Positions 17,581 through 26,755 of a stretch of 64,000 nt of DNA are shown here, in pieces. Source of the stretch: CBDDKZ01 sp965230415 (GTDB lineage Bacteria > Bacteroidota > Bacteroidia > Cytophagales > JAAEPT01); the NCBI GenBank assembly GCA_965230415.1, contig CBDDKZ010000005.1, positions 1,922,001 to 1,986,000 of the forward strand, read 5' to 3'. Made by a program: the position numbers and the translations under genes. The notes under the pieces are model-generated. The model did no database searches, was not told the origin of the DNA, and worked only from the letters and a program-made list of their open reading frames with translations. Each line of letters starts with the position of its first letter. Position 1 is the first letter of the stretch.

Positions 17581-17925
17581 ATGTTGATAGAGGTATTAAA
17601 ATCAAAAATACACCGTGTAGTAGTTACTGAGGCCGACCTTAATTATAGAGGTAGTATTACCATCGATGAAGATTTGATGGATGCGGCCAATATGATTGCA
17701 AACGAAAAAGTTCAGATCCTGGATGTGAACAATGGCGAACGCTTTGACACCTACATTATTAAAGGCGAGCGTGGAACCGGCACTATTTGCTTAAATGGCC
17801 CTGCTGCAAGACGCGTACAGGTTGGAGATGTGATTATTGTGGTATCTTATGCACAAATGGATTTTGAAGAAGCTAAATCGCACGAACCGGTGGTAATTCA
17901 TCCAAAAGAAGGTAACAGACTTTAA
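17581..17925 (+). CDS. panD: aspartate 1-decarboxylase
   Basis: Pyruvoyl enzyme making beta-alanine for pantothenate, 114 residues. The self-cleavage site is YRGSIT with Gly24-Ser25, giving the pyruvoyl-bearing alpha chain. Lys9 and the later NGPAARRVQVGDVIIVVSYA are also typical. The next gene follows after 11 bases. It is separated from panC, its usual neighbour, by about 1.2 kb. Confidence 0.95.
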   Translation: MLIEVLKSKIHRVVVTEADLNYRGSITIDEDLMDAANMIANEKVQILDVNNGERFDTYIIKGERGTGTICLNGPAARRVQVGDVIIVVSYAQMDFEEAKSHEPVVIHPKEGNRL

Positions 17926-17936
17926 GAACCATTTTT

Positions 17937-18413
17937 ATGCCGGTAAAAAACAAAATACAAAATTTAACACACGCCCGGCAAACTGTAGATTATTGGAAAA
18001 GTAATGGCTTGAAAGTTGTTTTTACCAATGGCTGCTTTGATATCATTCATTTGGGTCACGTCGATTACCTTGAAAAAGCGCGGAGCAAAGGGGATAAATT
18101 GGTACTGGGGCTCAACACCGATGCTTCGGTAAGTAAACTGAAAGGTCCTCAAAGACCAATCAACAACGAATATGCTCGTGCTCGTGTGCTGGCAGCTATG
18201 CAATTTATCGACCTGATTATTCTTTTCGGCGAAGAAACACCTAAGGAATTAATAGCCGCATTAACTCCCGATGTTTTGGTTAAAGGCAGTGACTACACCA
18301 TTGAAAACATTGTAGGTGCAGACCATGTCCTTGCTCATGGAGGCAAAGTGGAGACAATTGATTTTGTGGAAGGTTATTCTACTTCCGGCATTATCGAAAA
18401 ATCAAAAGCTTAA
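17937..18413 (+). CDS. rfaE2: D-glycero-beta-D-manno-heptose 1-phosphate adenylyltransferase
   Basis: A 158-residue stand-alone HldE C-terminal-type nucleotidyltransferase that makes ADP-heptose for the LPS inner core. Motifs: FTNGCFDIIHLGHVDYLEKA (HxGH), GLNTDASVSKLKGPQRPINN, RARVLAAMQFIDLIILF and the C-terminal EGYSTSGIIEK. It follows panD at 11 bases, so the two are likely co-transcribed. Other LPS genes (kdsC, kdsD) are elsewhere in the window. Confidence 0.93.
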   Translation: MPVKNKIQNLTHARQTVDYWKSNGLKVVFTNGCFDIIHLGHVDYLEKARSKGDKLVLGLNTDASVSKLKGPQRPINNEYARARVLAAMQFIDLIILFGEETPKELIAALTPDVLVKGSDYTIENIVGADHVLAHGGKVETIDFVEGYSTSGIIEKSKA

Positions 18414-18805
18414 AGCGTCCGGTAAAATACGAGCACTGTAGCAGAAGGACCACTAAGTGATTTTTTCTGAAGTTATCCATGTACTTGATAACCGTTAAGC
18501 CAGCTAAATTTAATAAACCTCTAATTTAGATGTGAACCTCTGCTCATATATTCACAAAAAACACCTCCTTCCTATCCATTTTAAACGATAAGCATCTTCG
18601 CCGATGGAATAATTAGCACGACTCTTTATAAGTATTTAGTACAATGAATGTTTATGCTATTATGTATCATGGAGCTGAAGCACATTTTAAATGTATTTTT
18701 ATGGACTAAGATTATAAGAAGACAACAGACTTAAGTGACGTCTTCCTAAAGGCAAAATTTTGAACCTGCGGTGACAGCACTTATATTAAAGGAAAAAATG
18801 TATTG
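18414..18805. other. intergenic region before the symporter gene
   Basis: About 390 AT-rich bases. It holds a small inverted pair GAAGAC/GTCTTC at 18718-18745, followed by CTAAA, a pattern that loosely recurs at 165-200. No gene, RNA or clear promoter is seen. Confidence 0.45.
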
Positions 18806-20107
18806 ATGATTGAAATCACCCCTCTAAACGATCTCGCCAATTATTTGCAACGCCTGGTTAGCGGCCGCTTGTGGTTACAGGTAATAATAGGCATGGTATT
18901 GGGAGCAGCTGTAGGGATTGCCATAAATCCGAATACAGGCTGGATTGCTACCGAAAGAAGTGAAATACTTGCAGGCTGGCTGGATTTACCAGGAACTATT
19001 TTTCTGCGTCTTGTTCAAATGATTATGATACCACTTATTTTTACTTCCATTATTTTGGGTATTGTAAGCAACACGTCTCAAAATTTAAAGTCGTTTGGCT
19101 TGAGACTTTTACTCTACTTTTTGTTTACGAGTACAGTAGCCATCATACTGGCGATAGTAGTGGCCAACTTTTTCAAGCCTGGAGAGTATATATTCGAAAT
19201 GGGAGGGTTACCTTCCAGAACTGACCCGCAGCCTCTGGATTCGGGAGCATCTTTATCCGTCAAAAATATTCCCGATTCCATTTCCCAGCTTATTCCCAAT
19301 AATCCGCTGGAAGCTATTTTAAAAGGAGAAATGTTAGGGGTAGTTATCTTTACTGTAATAATCGGGGTTGCGATCACGCAGTTAAAATATGAAACTTCAC
19401 GTCCAATGATTCGCTTTTGTGAGTCTATACAAAAGATATGCATGATAGTAGTGTCATGGGCAATGCTCCTTATACCCTACGCCGTTTTTGGTTTGATGGC
19501 GGCCTTGTTATCAAAAATAGGTCTGGAAATATTTCTGGGTCTTGGCTATTACATCCTGGTGGTCATCTTAGGCCTATTTGTGCTTATTATTTTCTACCTG
19601 ATATTGGTGCGATTTTTGGGTAAGCAAAATCCATTCACTTTTCTAAAGGCGGTACGTGAACCACAACTATTGGCATTTTCCACGGCCAGTTCAGCGGCTG
19701 TGATGCCATTATCGATGAAAGCCGCAGATAATGAGTTAAAAGTGGCGTCTAAAGTGAGTGATTTTGTGATTCCTGTTGGTGCATCCATAAATATGGATGG
19801 AACTGCACTGTTTCAGTGTCTCACGGCAATATTCATGGCGCAGGCTTATGGTATCGACCTGTCGATGGTAAATACTATATTGATAACCGTTTCGGTACTG
19901 GCTGCATCTATTGGTACTCCGGCAATTCCGGGGGGTGGTGTAGTTGTTTTGGCATCCATTTTACAAAGCAGCGGAATACCTACCGAAGGGCTTTTGGTGA
20001 TCGTGGGTATTGATCGGATTTTGGGGATGTTTCGTACGGCAGTTAATGTAACAGGCGATCTTACAGCCTGCGTAATATTCAATCGATGGTACGGATCTGA
20101 AAACTAA
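18806..20107 (+). CDS. dicarboxylate/amino acid:cation symporter (DAACS family)
   Basis: A 433-residue inner-membrane carrier of the GltP/DctA type, importing glutamate, aspartate or C4-dicarboxylates with Na+ or H+. The fold shows about eight membrane helices and two hairpins. Signature parts are LRLVQMIMIPLIFTSIILGI, the HP1 serine-rich AFSTASSAAVMPLSM, the TM7 metal-binding NMDGTALFQ, HP2 AASIGTPAIPGGGVVVLAS, and the TM8 DRILGMFRTAVNVTGD. The start is the ATG one codon after a TTG. The stop overlaps the convergent membrane glycosyltransferase stop by 4 bases. Confidence 0.93.
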   Translation: MIEITPLNDLANYLQRLVSGRLWLQVIIGMVLGAAVGIAINPNTGWIATERSEILAGWLDLPGTIFLRLVQMIMIPLIFTSIILGIVSNTSQNLKSFGLRLLLYFLFTSTVAIILAIVVANFFKPGEYIFEMGGLPSRTDPQPLDSGASLSVKNIPDSISQLIPNNPLEAILKGEMLGVVIFTVIIGVAITQLKYETSRPMIRFCESIQKICMIVVSWAMLLIPYAVFGLMAALLSKIGLEIFLGLGYYILVVILGLFVLIIFYLILVRFLGKQNPFTFLKAVREPQLLAFSTASSAAVMPLSMKAADNELKVASKVSDFVIPVGASINMDGTALFQCLTAIFMAQAYGIDLSMVNTILITVSVLAASIGTPAIPGGGVVVLASILQSSGIPTEGLLVIVGIDRILGMFRTAVNVTGDLTACVIFNRWYGSEN

Positions 20108-21951
20108 TAAGCTTGCGTTTTGCTGTACAATAATGGGTTGCCTTTATGAACAAAAACTTGTACGTAATTAAAATGGACCTCCTGGCTGTCTTTATTCCAA
20201 AAAAAGATGCGTAAACGGTTCTTTTTATTTTTCAAATATTTTTTTTCAATTCTGGCGGTAAGTGAAAGAGGTCGCCATTGTTCGTTTTTAATCAGGTACT
20301 GATTTAAATTGTTAGATTTATAATAAATCTGCTGACCATATTCGTTTAAAACTTCAAAGCATATCAACGCGGATTTTTTAACATTAAGCGAAACAGCGCC
20401 CATTTGAACTCGAATCATTAAGTGATTGTAGTCTCCGTCAATAGAGTCCAGAGGGAGATCGAAAAGTGGGAAAAACTCAAAATTCGACGTCAGTTTATAC
20501 GTTCCGTCATAAGTCTCTACGTGGTCCTCAAAATTCTTAATCCAATTACTGTCCTTTGTGATTCCCAGTTGATAAAAAATTTGTGTATAAGCGGTATCTG
20601 GTCTGCGCTGTTCACTTTTAGCCAATAGAAAGGACTCAAAACCATCACCCATGCGTTGCGAAAGTATTTTCGGATAGTAAGAAAGCAGGACATCTAAAAA
20701 CTCTGGAGAAGGCTCCTTTTTTACCCATGCATAATGAATTTTCTCGCTTTTGCATTTATTTAGAATTACGATTAACTCACTTATGGACAGGCTGTCGGCA
20801 CAAAAACTCAGAATAGATTTTTTGAATGATTCATTCTTTAATTCATCATTTAAAAACTGAGGACTTTCTATGCTCAATATGGTTTGAATAGTTGCGTCTT
20901 CGGAGTTAAAATCAGCAATATCACTTTTTAATACGGAGCGACCGTGCTCTCCGTAAACGTTGTAATATCTTTTGTCAAGCGTTAGTGTGAGTGTACCTGC
21001 CAAAATCAAAATTACGGCAAACAACACTTTCCATTTGGGTTCCCATGCATCGGTGCGCGATAATAGGGCATAAAGTAAGAATGGCGTACTAAAAATCATC
21101 AGCTTCGGATGTAAAACCGAAGTGCTGGCATTTGACACAAAATGTAAAATGAGATAGCTTAGCACAAAGAGACCTGCAAAAAGGTAGCTGATGGTTTTGC
21201 TTGTATTATTTGGACGTGCTGCCCTGAAGAGGCCTGAGCTTGTCAAAGCCAAAACTACGAAGATGAAATAAAAAGAATGATTGAGTAAATAAGTACCGTA
21301 ATCTACCAGAAAAGACTGAGAAGGTCGCTGATAGACTTCACCAAGATCGAGATTCGAGAATTGACTTTGAAATAGGCTGAAATTAGGTAAAAATGTAAGA
21401 AGTAATAAAATGGCCGCAGGAACAAAGATTTTTAGTTGTCCGGGTTTAATGATAAATATACTTGCTACTAACTGTAAAAACGTGGCGAGTACAATAAAAT
21501 AGTGGCAATACATGCCTATGGCAGCAACCAATAGGTAAACAGCCAAATTCTTAACGGAACTTTCTGTAAACATATAATTGAGCCAAAACCACGTTGAAAT
21601 ACATAAAATGGCAAAAGAAAATCCGCTTACATCCACAAATTGACCTGTTGAAATACTTAGTTGTGAAGTGGCCAAAATTGCTATCACAAACAAAGCTACT
21701 GAGTCATTGAAGAAACGTTGTCCAATTTTGTAAATAAAAAGCAATGCTGCAATAGAGCTCAAAACGAAGGGTAGGCGCATGAACCATACGCTTCCGTTGG
21801 CAATAAAAGACCATAGTTTTATGAATAAATAGACGCCTTGGGGGTGCAGGTTTTGAAAGGCGTTTATTTCATTCAGGTCTTCACCTCTGGCATGTAGCAA
21901 GATTTGTAATTCTTCTGTGGTAAAAGGTACCGTTATTCCTATTAATCGCAA
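20104..21951 (-). CDS. GT39-like membrane glycosyltransferase
   Basis: At least 615 residues. The N-terminal half (to about residue 340) has roughly ten membrane helices and the GT39/ArnT-like first loop with acidic residues (TTEELQIL) and HPQGVYLFIKLW. The C-terminal part (about 460-600) is soluble and beta-rich. It probably transfers a sugar from a polyprenyl carrier at the periplasmic face. No ATG start fits: the first usable codon is TTG at 21951. The frame stays open about 24 codons further upstream and encodes a hydrophobic helix (SFYFFVLLIALILRLIG) usually found at the start of such proteins. The real start is therefore probably upstream and non-ATG, or the 5' end carries a frameshift. 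Confidence 0.72.
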   Translation of the reverse strand: MRLIGITVPFTTEELQILLHARGEDLNEINAFQNLHPQGVYLFIKLWSFIANGSVWFMRLPFVLSSIAALLFIYKIGQRFFNDSVALFVIAILATSQLSISTGQFVDVSGFSFAILCISTWFWLNYMFTESSVKNLAVYLLVAAIGMYCHYFIVLATFLQLVASIFIIKPGQLKIFVPAAILLLLTFLPNFSLFQSQFSNLDLGEVYQRPSQSFLVDYGTYLLNHSFYFIFVVLALTSSGLFRAARPNNTSKTISYLFAGLFVLSYLILHFVSNASTSVLHPKLMIFSTPFLLYALLSRTDAWEPKWKVLFAVILILAGTLTLTLDKRYYNVYGEHGRSVLKSDIADFNSEDATIQTILSIESPQFLNDELKNESFKKSILSFCADSLSISELIVILNKCKSEKIHYAWVKKEPSPEFLDVLLSYYPKILSQRMGDGFESFLLAKSEQRRPDTAYTQIFYQLGITKDSNWIKNFEDHVETYDGTYKLTSNFEFFPLFDLPLDSIDGDYNHLMIRVQMGAVSLNVKKSALICFEVLNEYGQQIYYKSNNLNQYLIKNEQWRPLSLTARIEKKYLKNKKNRLRIFFWNKDSQEVHFNYVQVFVHKGNPLLYSKTQAY

Positions 21952-22138
21952 AATCAGGGCAATTAACAGTACGAAAAAGTAAAACGAATTTGATTTCTGT
22001 GCGAGCTTGATGATTTCAGATTTTTATGCAAAAGCGAATATATTAATCCCCGATTGTGAATCCTACTTTTTTTGTTTTAAATGGTCCGATAGTGTCGCTT
22101 GCTGAACGGTGCCTTAATTCTATAGCATATGCTGCATG

Positions 22139-22645
22139 CTAGAAAATCCATTTATTCTGTAGTTTCAGTATTTTTTCGAGCACGTCACGCGCTGCGCCGC
22201 AACCACCATTGAATGGTGAAATATAATCGCAGAGAGCAATTATATCTTCGGCAGCATCAGCAGGGCAGGTTTTCAGACCGGCCAATTGAATCGCTTCGTA
22301 ATCGGGCATGTCATCGCCCATATACATGATTTCTTCTTTTAACAAGTCACCTTTGGATATGTATTCCTGCATAAGAGCGATTTTATCTTTTACACCCAGG
22401 TTTATCTCTTTTATTCCCAGGTATTCCAGACGTTTTCTTACCCCTTCTTCGTTTCCGGCGGAGATAATGATGATTTGAATTCCGGTTTTTATGGCCCTGT
22501 TGATGGCCCACCCGTCTTTAATGTTGAATTTGCGCGCTTGTTCGCCGCTCGCGAGTGCCAGCACGCTGCCATCCGTTAAAACACCATCAACGTCGAAAAA
22601 GATCGTTTTTATTGGTTTAAACTTTGACAGAACGTTCATATGCAT
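22139..22645 (-). CDS. kdsC: 3-deoxy-D-manno-octulosonate 8-phosphate phosphatase (KdsC-like HAD)
   Basis: A 168-residue HAD phosphatase without a large cap, removing phosphate from Kdo-8-phosphate for lipid A/LPS. HAD motifs: FFDVDGVLTDG (catalytic Asp pair), IIISAGNEEG, the Lys of GVKDK, and MGDDMPDYEA. FNGGCGAARDVLEKIL near the end is typical of the KdsC tetramer family. Either of two Met codons two residues apart could start it. It overlaps the end of ccmF by 29 bases, so it is translated from the ccm operon. Confidence 0.92.
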   Translation of the reverse strand: MHMNVLSKFKPIKTIFFDVDGVLTDGSVLALASGEQARKFNIKDGWAINRAIKTGIQIIIISAGNEEGVRKRLEYLGIKEINLGVKDKIALMQEYISKGDLLKEEIMYMGDDMPDYEAIQLAGLKTCPADAAEDIIALCDYISPFNGGCGAARDVLEKILKLQNKWIF

Positions 22646-25223
22646 CTTGTTTATCTACCTCTTTACTGTCGATATACCGCCTTCTTGCTGCCAGTATAAA
22701 GCCTACAATTGTCATAACTGTACCAATCCAGAGCAGATTAATGAGTGGTTTTTCTACTATTTTTAAGATCACATAATCACGCTGCGTCGTTTGAGCGTCA
22801 AACGTAAAGACACCACTTTGAGGGTCAAACTTTATCAGTCGCATACGAATGCCGAGGTCGTCAGATACTGCAACCGGTGATATCACACCGCGTGGGGTGA
22901 GTACTAGTGCGGGTTTGAGCACAATCTCCTCACGATTGGCGAGCGTAAAAGTAATATTTACCTGCATGGCCACCGCATCTTTTCCCATCTTTACGCCGGG
23001 AACCGCCAGAGCTCTGTAGACACTGTCTATTGTGCCTATAAAATCGTTGATAATAAGTGGCTGACCCCTGTTTACTTTGTAAATCCGTTCTTTGCTCCAT
23101 TCTATTTTGCTAATATCAGGTACAGAAGAAACGTGTGTATAGAGGTCTCTATGCAACTGCCTTCTGATGTCAGGAGAGGCCAAAAAACCCATACTTGGAT
23201 TAATTTGCGATCGGGGGAATAAGGTAAAAAGTTCCTTTCCTTCTTTGCTGTAACTCACTTCGTAATACGTATTTTCACCTTCAATTTTTACCGTATCTCC
23301 GGGCTCATAATAGACTTCGCCTTTATGCCTTATCGTATCGGTGATAATCATAATGTCCGGTTCAAAAGTGGGGAATAAGTCCAATGAAGTTAAATATCCC
23401 GGAAAGCCTCTAACCTCAAAACGTTTGCCGGTATAAGTGGCATCGTAGGCATTGTCTTTGAGTTTATAGTCTTCATGGCTCCAGAGCAGTACGTTTTGGG
23501 TATTCATTTCATCTCCAAATTCCGAAGAATAAATTTTTGATGTTTGATTAATAGACATCACCCTGGAATAACCCGCCGAAAAAAGGATACCTATGAGCAT
23601 AACTGCGAATCCCATATGCGCTATGGCACCGCCAAACAATTGTTTATTATTCCACAGTTTTTTCAATATGGCAGCTCCGGAAAACGCAGAGAAAAGTGCT
23701 GCGGCAAGCAGCAAAATGTAAGAAATAAAGACTAAGAAATAATTGGTATTATCAGTAGGGTCAGGAAAACGTAATTTATGAAGAATAGAAGACGTATCGG
23801 AAGCGATACTAAGCTCCTTCACATAGATAATGATGGTGGCAATTGACAACACACTGATGAATGTAATAACGAACTTGTTCAATAATTTTTTTAATGCTCC
23901 TTTGTCAGATTTGTTCCACCAGACATACTGCGAAATCCCGGCAAAAAGAGCGATCCCAACGGCAAACCATATTTGAATCTTACTATAGAATACCGGTGCA
24001 TTCGTCGGCGGGGCCATGGAAGAGCCAAAAAGTTTGTTAAAAAAAGGTATAGATGTACCAATAAACACCTGGAATGCGCCCAGTATCAGGATGATCATAC
24101 CTGTCAGTACCCAAAAGTCTTTGGTGTAGATCGTTACTTCTCTTTTACTAAATGGAAATTCCTTTTTTCGGATAATTACTAATACGATAAAAAGAGAGAG
24201 AGGCAAAACCATCAAAAGTACCAGGTGCCAATACAGGCCGAGGTCGGTGAAAGAATGAACAGAAGATTCTCCCAGAACACCACTTCTTGTAAGAAAGGTA
24301 GAGTACAATACTAAAATAAATGTTGTTACTATCATGATCATGCCAAAAAGCAGCGATCCTTTATTTTTCTTATAGAGTAAAAGCAAATGAATACCTGCAA
24401 TTTGCGTCATCCACGGAATGTATACGGCGTTTTCAACCGGATCCCAATTCCAATAGCCTCCAAAGTTGAGCGTTTCGTAAGCCCAAAATCCCCCCATGAT
24501 AATTCCTGTGCCTAATATGGCTGCAGATACTAAAGACCAGGTAAGGGCCGGCTTTATCCATTCGTGAAACTGTTTTTTCCAAAGCCCGGCAATTGCCAGA
24601 CAGAAGGGAACGATGGAAGTAGCGAAACCCAGAAATAAGGTTGGTGGATGAATAACCATCCAGTAATTTTGTAAAAGTGGGTTCAAACCGTTTCCGTCTT
24701 CCGGTACGTATTCTTTGTTGGTCCTGAAAATTTCGGCATCGTAAAATACTTCACTGAGCAAAATAAAAGGTGAACTGCCGATCTTCAAGCCGCCAATTAC
24801 CACGCCAACAATCATGGAAGTTAGAATTACCTGTATACTCATAAATACGGTGAGCACCGGATTTTCCCATTTGCTACTACTAAGAATAAATATTCCTGCT
24901 ATAACCACGTGCCAGAATATCCATAAGAGAAAGCTTCCTTCCTGACCTTCCCAAAAGCACGAAATCATATAATGAACAGGCAGATCTTTACTCGAATGAC
25001 TCCAAACGTAGTGGTATTGGTAGCCTTGCCGATAAATAATGGAAAATAAGGAGACAATTACAGTAACCACACTTATGCCGTGTACCAGAAACAGTCCACG
25101 GGCATAACGCCGCCATTTGGTCTCTTCGTCACCTTCTTTCGTGGAAGCGAAACCAAAGGCAATGGCCGCCAATAAAGCGGTCACAAAACTTAAGATTATT
25201 GAAAAGTGACCTAAATCTCCCAT
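22617..25223 (-). CDS. ccmF: cytochrome c heme lyase subunit CcmF
   Basis: An 868-residue multi-pass membrane protein of the CcmF/NrfE family, which ligates heme from holo-CcmE to apocytochrome c in the periplasm. The tryptophan-rich WWD motif (GGYWNWDPVENAVYIPWM) and its preceding LNFGG are clear. Other family segments are HPPTLFLGFAT and TRSGVLGESSVHSF. It is longer than the roughly 650 residues of proteobacterial CcmF because of a large periplasmic part near the C terminus (about residues 570-830), which is common in Bacteroidota. It lies between ccmE (6 bases upstream) and kdsC. Confidence 0.93.
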   Translation of the reverse strand: MGDLGHFSIILSFVTALLAAIAFGFASTKEGDEETKWRRYARGLFLVHGISVVTVIVSLFSIIYRQGYQYHYVWSHSSKDLPVHYMISCFWEGQEGSFLLWIFWHVVIAGIFILSSSKWENPVLTVFMSIQVILTSMIVGVVIGGLKIGSSPFILLSEVFYDAEIFRTNKEYVPEDGNGLNPLLQNYWMVIHPPTLFLGFATSIVPFCLAIAGLWKKQFHEWIKPALTWSLVSAAILGTGIIMGGFWAYETLNFGGYWNWDPVENAVYIPWMTQIAGIHLLLLYKKNKGSLLFGMIMIVTTFILVLYSTFLTRSGVLGESSVHSFTDLGLYWHLVLLMVLPLSLFIVLVIIRKKEFPFSKREVTIYTKDFWVLTGMIILILGAFQVFIGTSIPFFNKLFGSSMAPPTNAPVFYSKIQIWFAVGIALFAGISQYVWWNKSDKGALKKLLNKFVITFISVLSIATIIIYVKELSIASDTSSILHKLRFPDPTDNTNYFLVFISYILLLAAALFSAFSGAAILKKLWNNKQLFGGAIAHMGFAVMLIGILFSAGYSRVMSINQTSKIYSSEFGDEMNTQNVLLWSHEDYKLKDNAYDATYTGKRFEVRGFPGYLTSLDLFPTFEPDIMIITDTIRHKGEVYYEPGDTVKIEGENTYYEVSYSKEGKELFTLFPRSQINPSMGFLASPDIRRQLHRDLYTHVSSVPDISKIEWSKERIYKVNRGQPLIINDFIGTIDSVYRALAVPGVKMGKDAVAMQVNITFTLANREEIVLKPALVLTPRGVISPVAVSDDLGIRMRLIKFDPQSGVFTFDAQTTQRDYVILKIVEKPLINLLWIGTVMTIVGFILAARRRYIDSKEVDKQDAYERSVKV

Positions 25224-25229
25224 TTTGCC

Positions 25230-25649
25230 CTATTTAGCTTCTTTAAATTCCTTATCCTCGTATTTAGATGGGCACTTTAACAATATTTGTGATGCGATAA
25301 AAGTGTCTTTTTTATATGAACCTATCACCACAATTTTTTCTGCATGAGAAAATTCAGCAGGTTTGGGGTAGTCGTAAATGGTCACAATTTCTTTATGTCC
25401 TTTATCATCGATCAATGGGAATTTTAATACAATAGGAGAAGCCGTAGGCTCATATACAAGGTCAATGATATTATTGTTGGCATCTTTTGGCAGCATCCCT
25501 ACAATATGAATGTCACTGGAATTGCCATCGGCAGCCATTTTTTGGGCTTCTTCGAAGTTTTTGTAAGCACTGGCATTACCAAAAACAGAAACAATAATGG
25601 CGACGGCAACACCCAAAATAACCAATATAATAATGTGAACAGGTTTCAT
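25230..25649 (-). CDS. ccmE: cytochrome c maturation heme chaperone CcmE (Cys-type)
   Basis: A 139-residue periplasmic heme chaperone with one N-terminal anchor helix (HIIILVILGVAVAIIVSVF) and an OB-fold. The heme-attaching residue, His in the HxxxY motif of E. coli, is Cys here: LLKCPSKYED has a CxxxY motif, as in the variant CcmE proteins described from some deltaproteobacteria and archaea. It stands between ccmD (directly adjacent) and ccmF. Confidence 0.88.
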   Translation of the reverse strand: MKPVHIIILVILGVAVAIIVSVFGNASAYKNFEEAQKMAADGNSSDIHIVGMLPKDANNNIIDLVYEPTASPIVLKFPLIDDKGHKEIVTIYDYPKPAEFSHAEKIVVIGSYKKDTFIASQILLKCPSKYEDKEFKEAK

Positions 25650-25871
25650 CTATAATTCTTTATTTTTAATGTCGTCTTCCAATTTTTTTAGTTTCCTGTC
25701 TGTAAATATCAGGTAGGCAAGTAAACCACACAAAATGATTAACAAAATGATTACAACAACATAAATACCTCCACTAGACCTCAATGAATCTGCCATTTCA
25801 GGTCTTGATTGCCCATAGGTATTAATAGTCGTTAGTAACAAAACGACTGTGCTACTTTTAATCAAGTTCAT
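25650..25871 (-). CDS. ccmD: CcmD-like small membrane protein
   Basis: A 73-residue protein with a secretion-type first segment (MNLIKSSTVVLLLTTINTYG) and a single membrane helix (GIYVVVIILLIILCGLLAYL) followed by a charged tail, as expected for CcmD, the linker between the CcmABC heme exporter and CcmE. I start at the internal Met; a longer frame would run back into ccmC. Position between ccmC and ccmE supports the call more than sequence identity does. Confidence 0.7.
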   Translation of the reverse strand: MNLIKSSTVVLLLTTINTYGQSRPEMADSLRSSGGIYVVVIILLIILCGLLAYLIFTDRKLKKLEDDIKNKEL

Positions 25872-26712
25872 GAACGATGTAATAAAGTTTTTTAATACGT
25901 ACACGTAAATTGGCAATCCATACGGCGAGTAAAGTCCAGGCTATCATTGCCGGATAAAATACCAATTTCATGTTATCATTAATCGATTCTCCTTCACGTG
26001 TAGAAGCGTCGTAGTCGTTAAATCCATCATTACCTCCTAAATCCGGGTGTAAGGAGTTTTCTACCATTCTCGGTAAAATGTATATGAGTACTATAAAAGT
26101 GGGATAGGCAAAAACATTAAAAATCGCGCTTAATCGCATTTTCGTTTGCTCGTCGTTAATAGACATTCTAAGACCAAAATAGCCAAAATAAAGTAAAATA
26201 GCAGCGGCCGCAGACACGAGCCGGGGTTCCATAAAAGGCACACCGTTCCAGGTAAATTTTGCCCAAACTGTACCGGTGGCATACCCTAATAATCCCAACA
26301 TTGCTCCCATACGCGCATGCTCTGAGGCTTTGAAGTCATCAATGTTTCGTTGCTTTAGCAGGTAACGAATAGAAAAGATACTTGAAGAGGTAAGCAATGT
26401 AATCATTGCAAACCACATAGGTACATGAAAATACAGATTACGTATCATTTCGTGTAAAATAACCATGCTGGGCACATTCACAAAAAATCCTCCAATCAAT
26501 ACATATATCAGTGTTATGACGGTAAAATGCTTCCATGCATTCCATTTATAAATAAAGTAGGCCTCAGGGATAAGCAATAGTCCCAAAATCACTTTAACAG
26601 TGATATTTAAATCAGTTTTGTATGCTACATAAATAGCTGTAACAAGTGTGAGCGCTGTAATGAGCGCCATCAGGATTTTGCTTATTATATTGTTTGAGAT
26701 GGAAGGTACCAT
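25858..26712 (-). CDS. ccmC: heme exporter membrane protein CcmC
   Basis: A 284-residue multi-pass protein of the CcmC/CcsA heme-handling family. The first axial-ligand region is NLYFHVPMWFAM and a second His-containing loop is SLHPDLGG. The central WWD-like segment is divergent: WAKFTWNGVPFMEPRLVSAA keeps Trp, Trp and the Arg-Leu end but not the canonical WxWD core. It overlaps ccmD by 14 bases and follows ccmB by 43 bases, so CcmC identity is well supported by context. Confidence 0.88.
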   Translation of the reverse strand: MVPSISNNIISKILMALITALTLVTAIYVAYKTDLNITVKVILGLLLIPEAYFIYKWNAWKHFTVITLIYVLIGGFFVNVPSMVILHEMIRNLYFHVPMWFAMITLLTSSSIFSIRYLLKQRNIDDFKASEHARMGAMLGLLGYATGTVWAKFTWNGVPFMEPRLVSAAAAILLYFGYFGLRMSINDEQTKMRLSAIFNVFAYPTFIVLIYILPRMVENSLHPDLGGNDGFNDYDASTREGESINDNMKLVFYPAMIAWTLLAVWIANLRVRIKKLYYIVHELD

Positions 26713-26755
26713 TCTTTTTTCGGGCTAGTAGTAGAAACTTACATCCAGATTCCAC

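Noticed and set aside
22123..22141. TAGCAT/ATGCTA pair at the end of kdsC
   Set aside because: Six bases overlapping the stop codon and no U tract; probably chance.
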